Shown here: positions 64,000 through 64,000 of the stretch, piece by piece
Layout of the letters: each line of letters starts with the position of its first letter
Numbering within the stretch: position 1 is the stretch's first letter
NCBI RefSeq assembly: GCF_003688595.1
Contig: NZ_RCWT01000012.1
Coordinates: 474,581-538,580, forward strand
Direction: 5' to 3'
Length of the DNA stretch: 64,000 nucleotides
DNA from: Sphingomonas sp. PP-F2F-G114-C0414
GTDB lineage: Bacteria > Pseudomonadota > Alphaproteobacteria > Sphingomonadales > Sphingomonadaceae
Translations under genes and position numbers: made by a program
Notes under the pieces: generated by a model
What the model saw: only the letters and a program-made list of their open reading frames with translations
Databases searched by the model: none
What the model was told of the DNA's origin: nothing

Positions 64000-64000
64000 G

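Noticed and set aside
1..64000. CRISPR arrays, tRNA or rRNA genes
   Set aside because: No regularly spaced repeats, tRNA cloverleaf sequence or rRNA segment was found on reading the window.

Overview
The window looks like chromosomal DNA of a sphingomonad-type alphaproteobacterium (Sphingomonas or a close relative). It is GC-rich, carries a TonB-dependent receptor, sphingomonad-style small hypothetical proteins, a FixL/FixJ pair, a GTTC-N7-GTTC LexA-type box and several Tat-exported enzymes. There is no rRNA, tRNA or CRISPR array that I can see. Species is not determinable from the window alone.

Layout. 1-2.5 kb: 5' part of a TonB-dependent receptor with a Fur-like box, then a small ORF coupled to a UPF0149/SEC-C protein. 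2.6-4.9 kb: a zinc-type locus, MerC-like membrane protein divergent from a COG0523 GTPase plus DUF1826, with a Zur-like palindrome between them. 5-7.4 kb: class A acid phosphatase and PhoD alkaline phosphatase. 7.5-18.4 kb: an oxygen/redox module with a decayed VIT-like gene, a frameshifted BON protein, a tandem Usp, FixL (heme-pocket residues conserved), FixJ, a degenerate receiver, then an opposite-strand operon for a quinone reductase, zinc alcohol dehydrogenase, phosphoketolase and acetate kinase. A 14-bp motif (TRCGTRSTTYCCGA) recurs four times, each copy pointing at a gene of this module, and is my candidate FixJ operator. 18.9-30.6 kb: assorted regulators with divergent targets (LysR/hydrolase, TetR/DUF1349, HxlR/QorB-like), cell-wall and stress genes, an SOS-type box before two tiny ORFs, a photolyase-like flavoprotein, and a TetR/ferritin-like pair.

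30.9-40.8 kb: a MacB-like ABC export operon (adaptor, ATPase, two FtsX permeases) whose TolC gene is cut short and abuts a broken DUF2461 gene, a deletion scar; a divergent NtrC-like regulator and kinase sit at the other end. 41-45.5 kb: rpsU, small sphingomonad genes, an AraC-GyrI regulator, a 2-hydroxyacid dehydrogenase remnant and orphan genes. 45.7-55.3 kb: two paralogous fusions of a SARP-like DNA-binding/BTAD regulator to a complete alpha/beta hydrolase bracket DoxX-like, cupin and ankyrin-glutaminase genes; GMC oxidoreductase and acyl-CoA-dehydrogenase-like genes follow.

55.5-64 kb: debris and cargo. Broken HTH/AraC and RND-efflux remnants precede an intact MipA/OmpV gene. Then comes a type VI effector cassette on the minus strand: DUF1795 (Eag) chaperone, PAAR protein with a C-terminal domain that matches the CD38/ADP-ribosyl cyclase active-site pattern, an overlapping immunity candidate, further orphan genes and a MESH1-like alarmone hydrolase. 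The right edge holds remnants of a CHC2 zinc-finger protein, an Xre regulator and a serine recombinase, ending in two inverted repeats.
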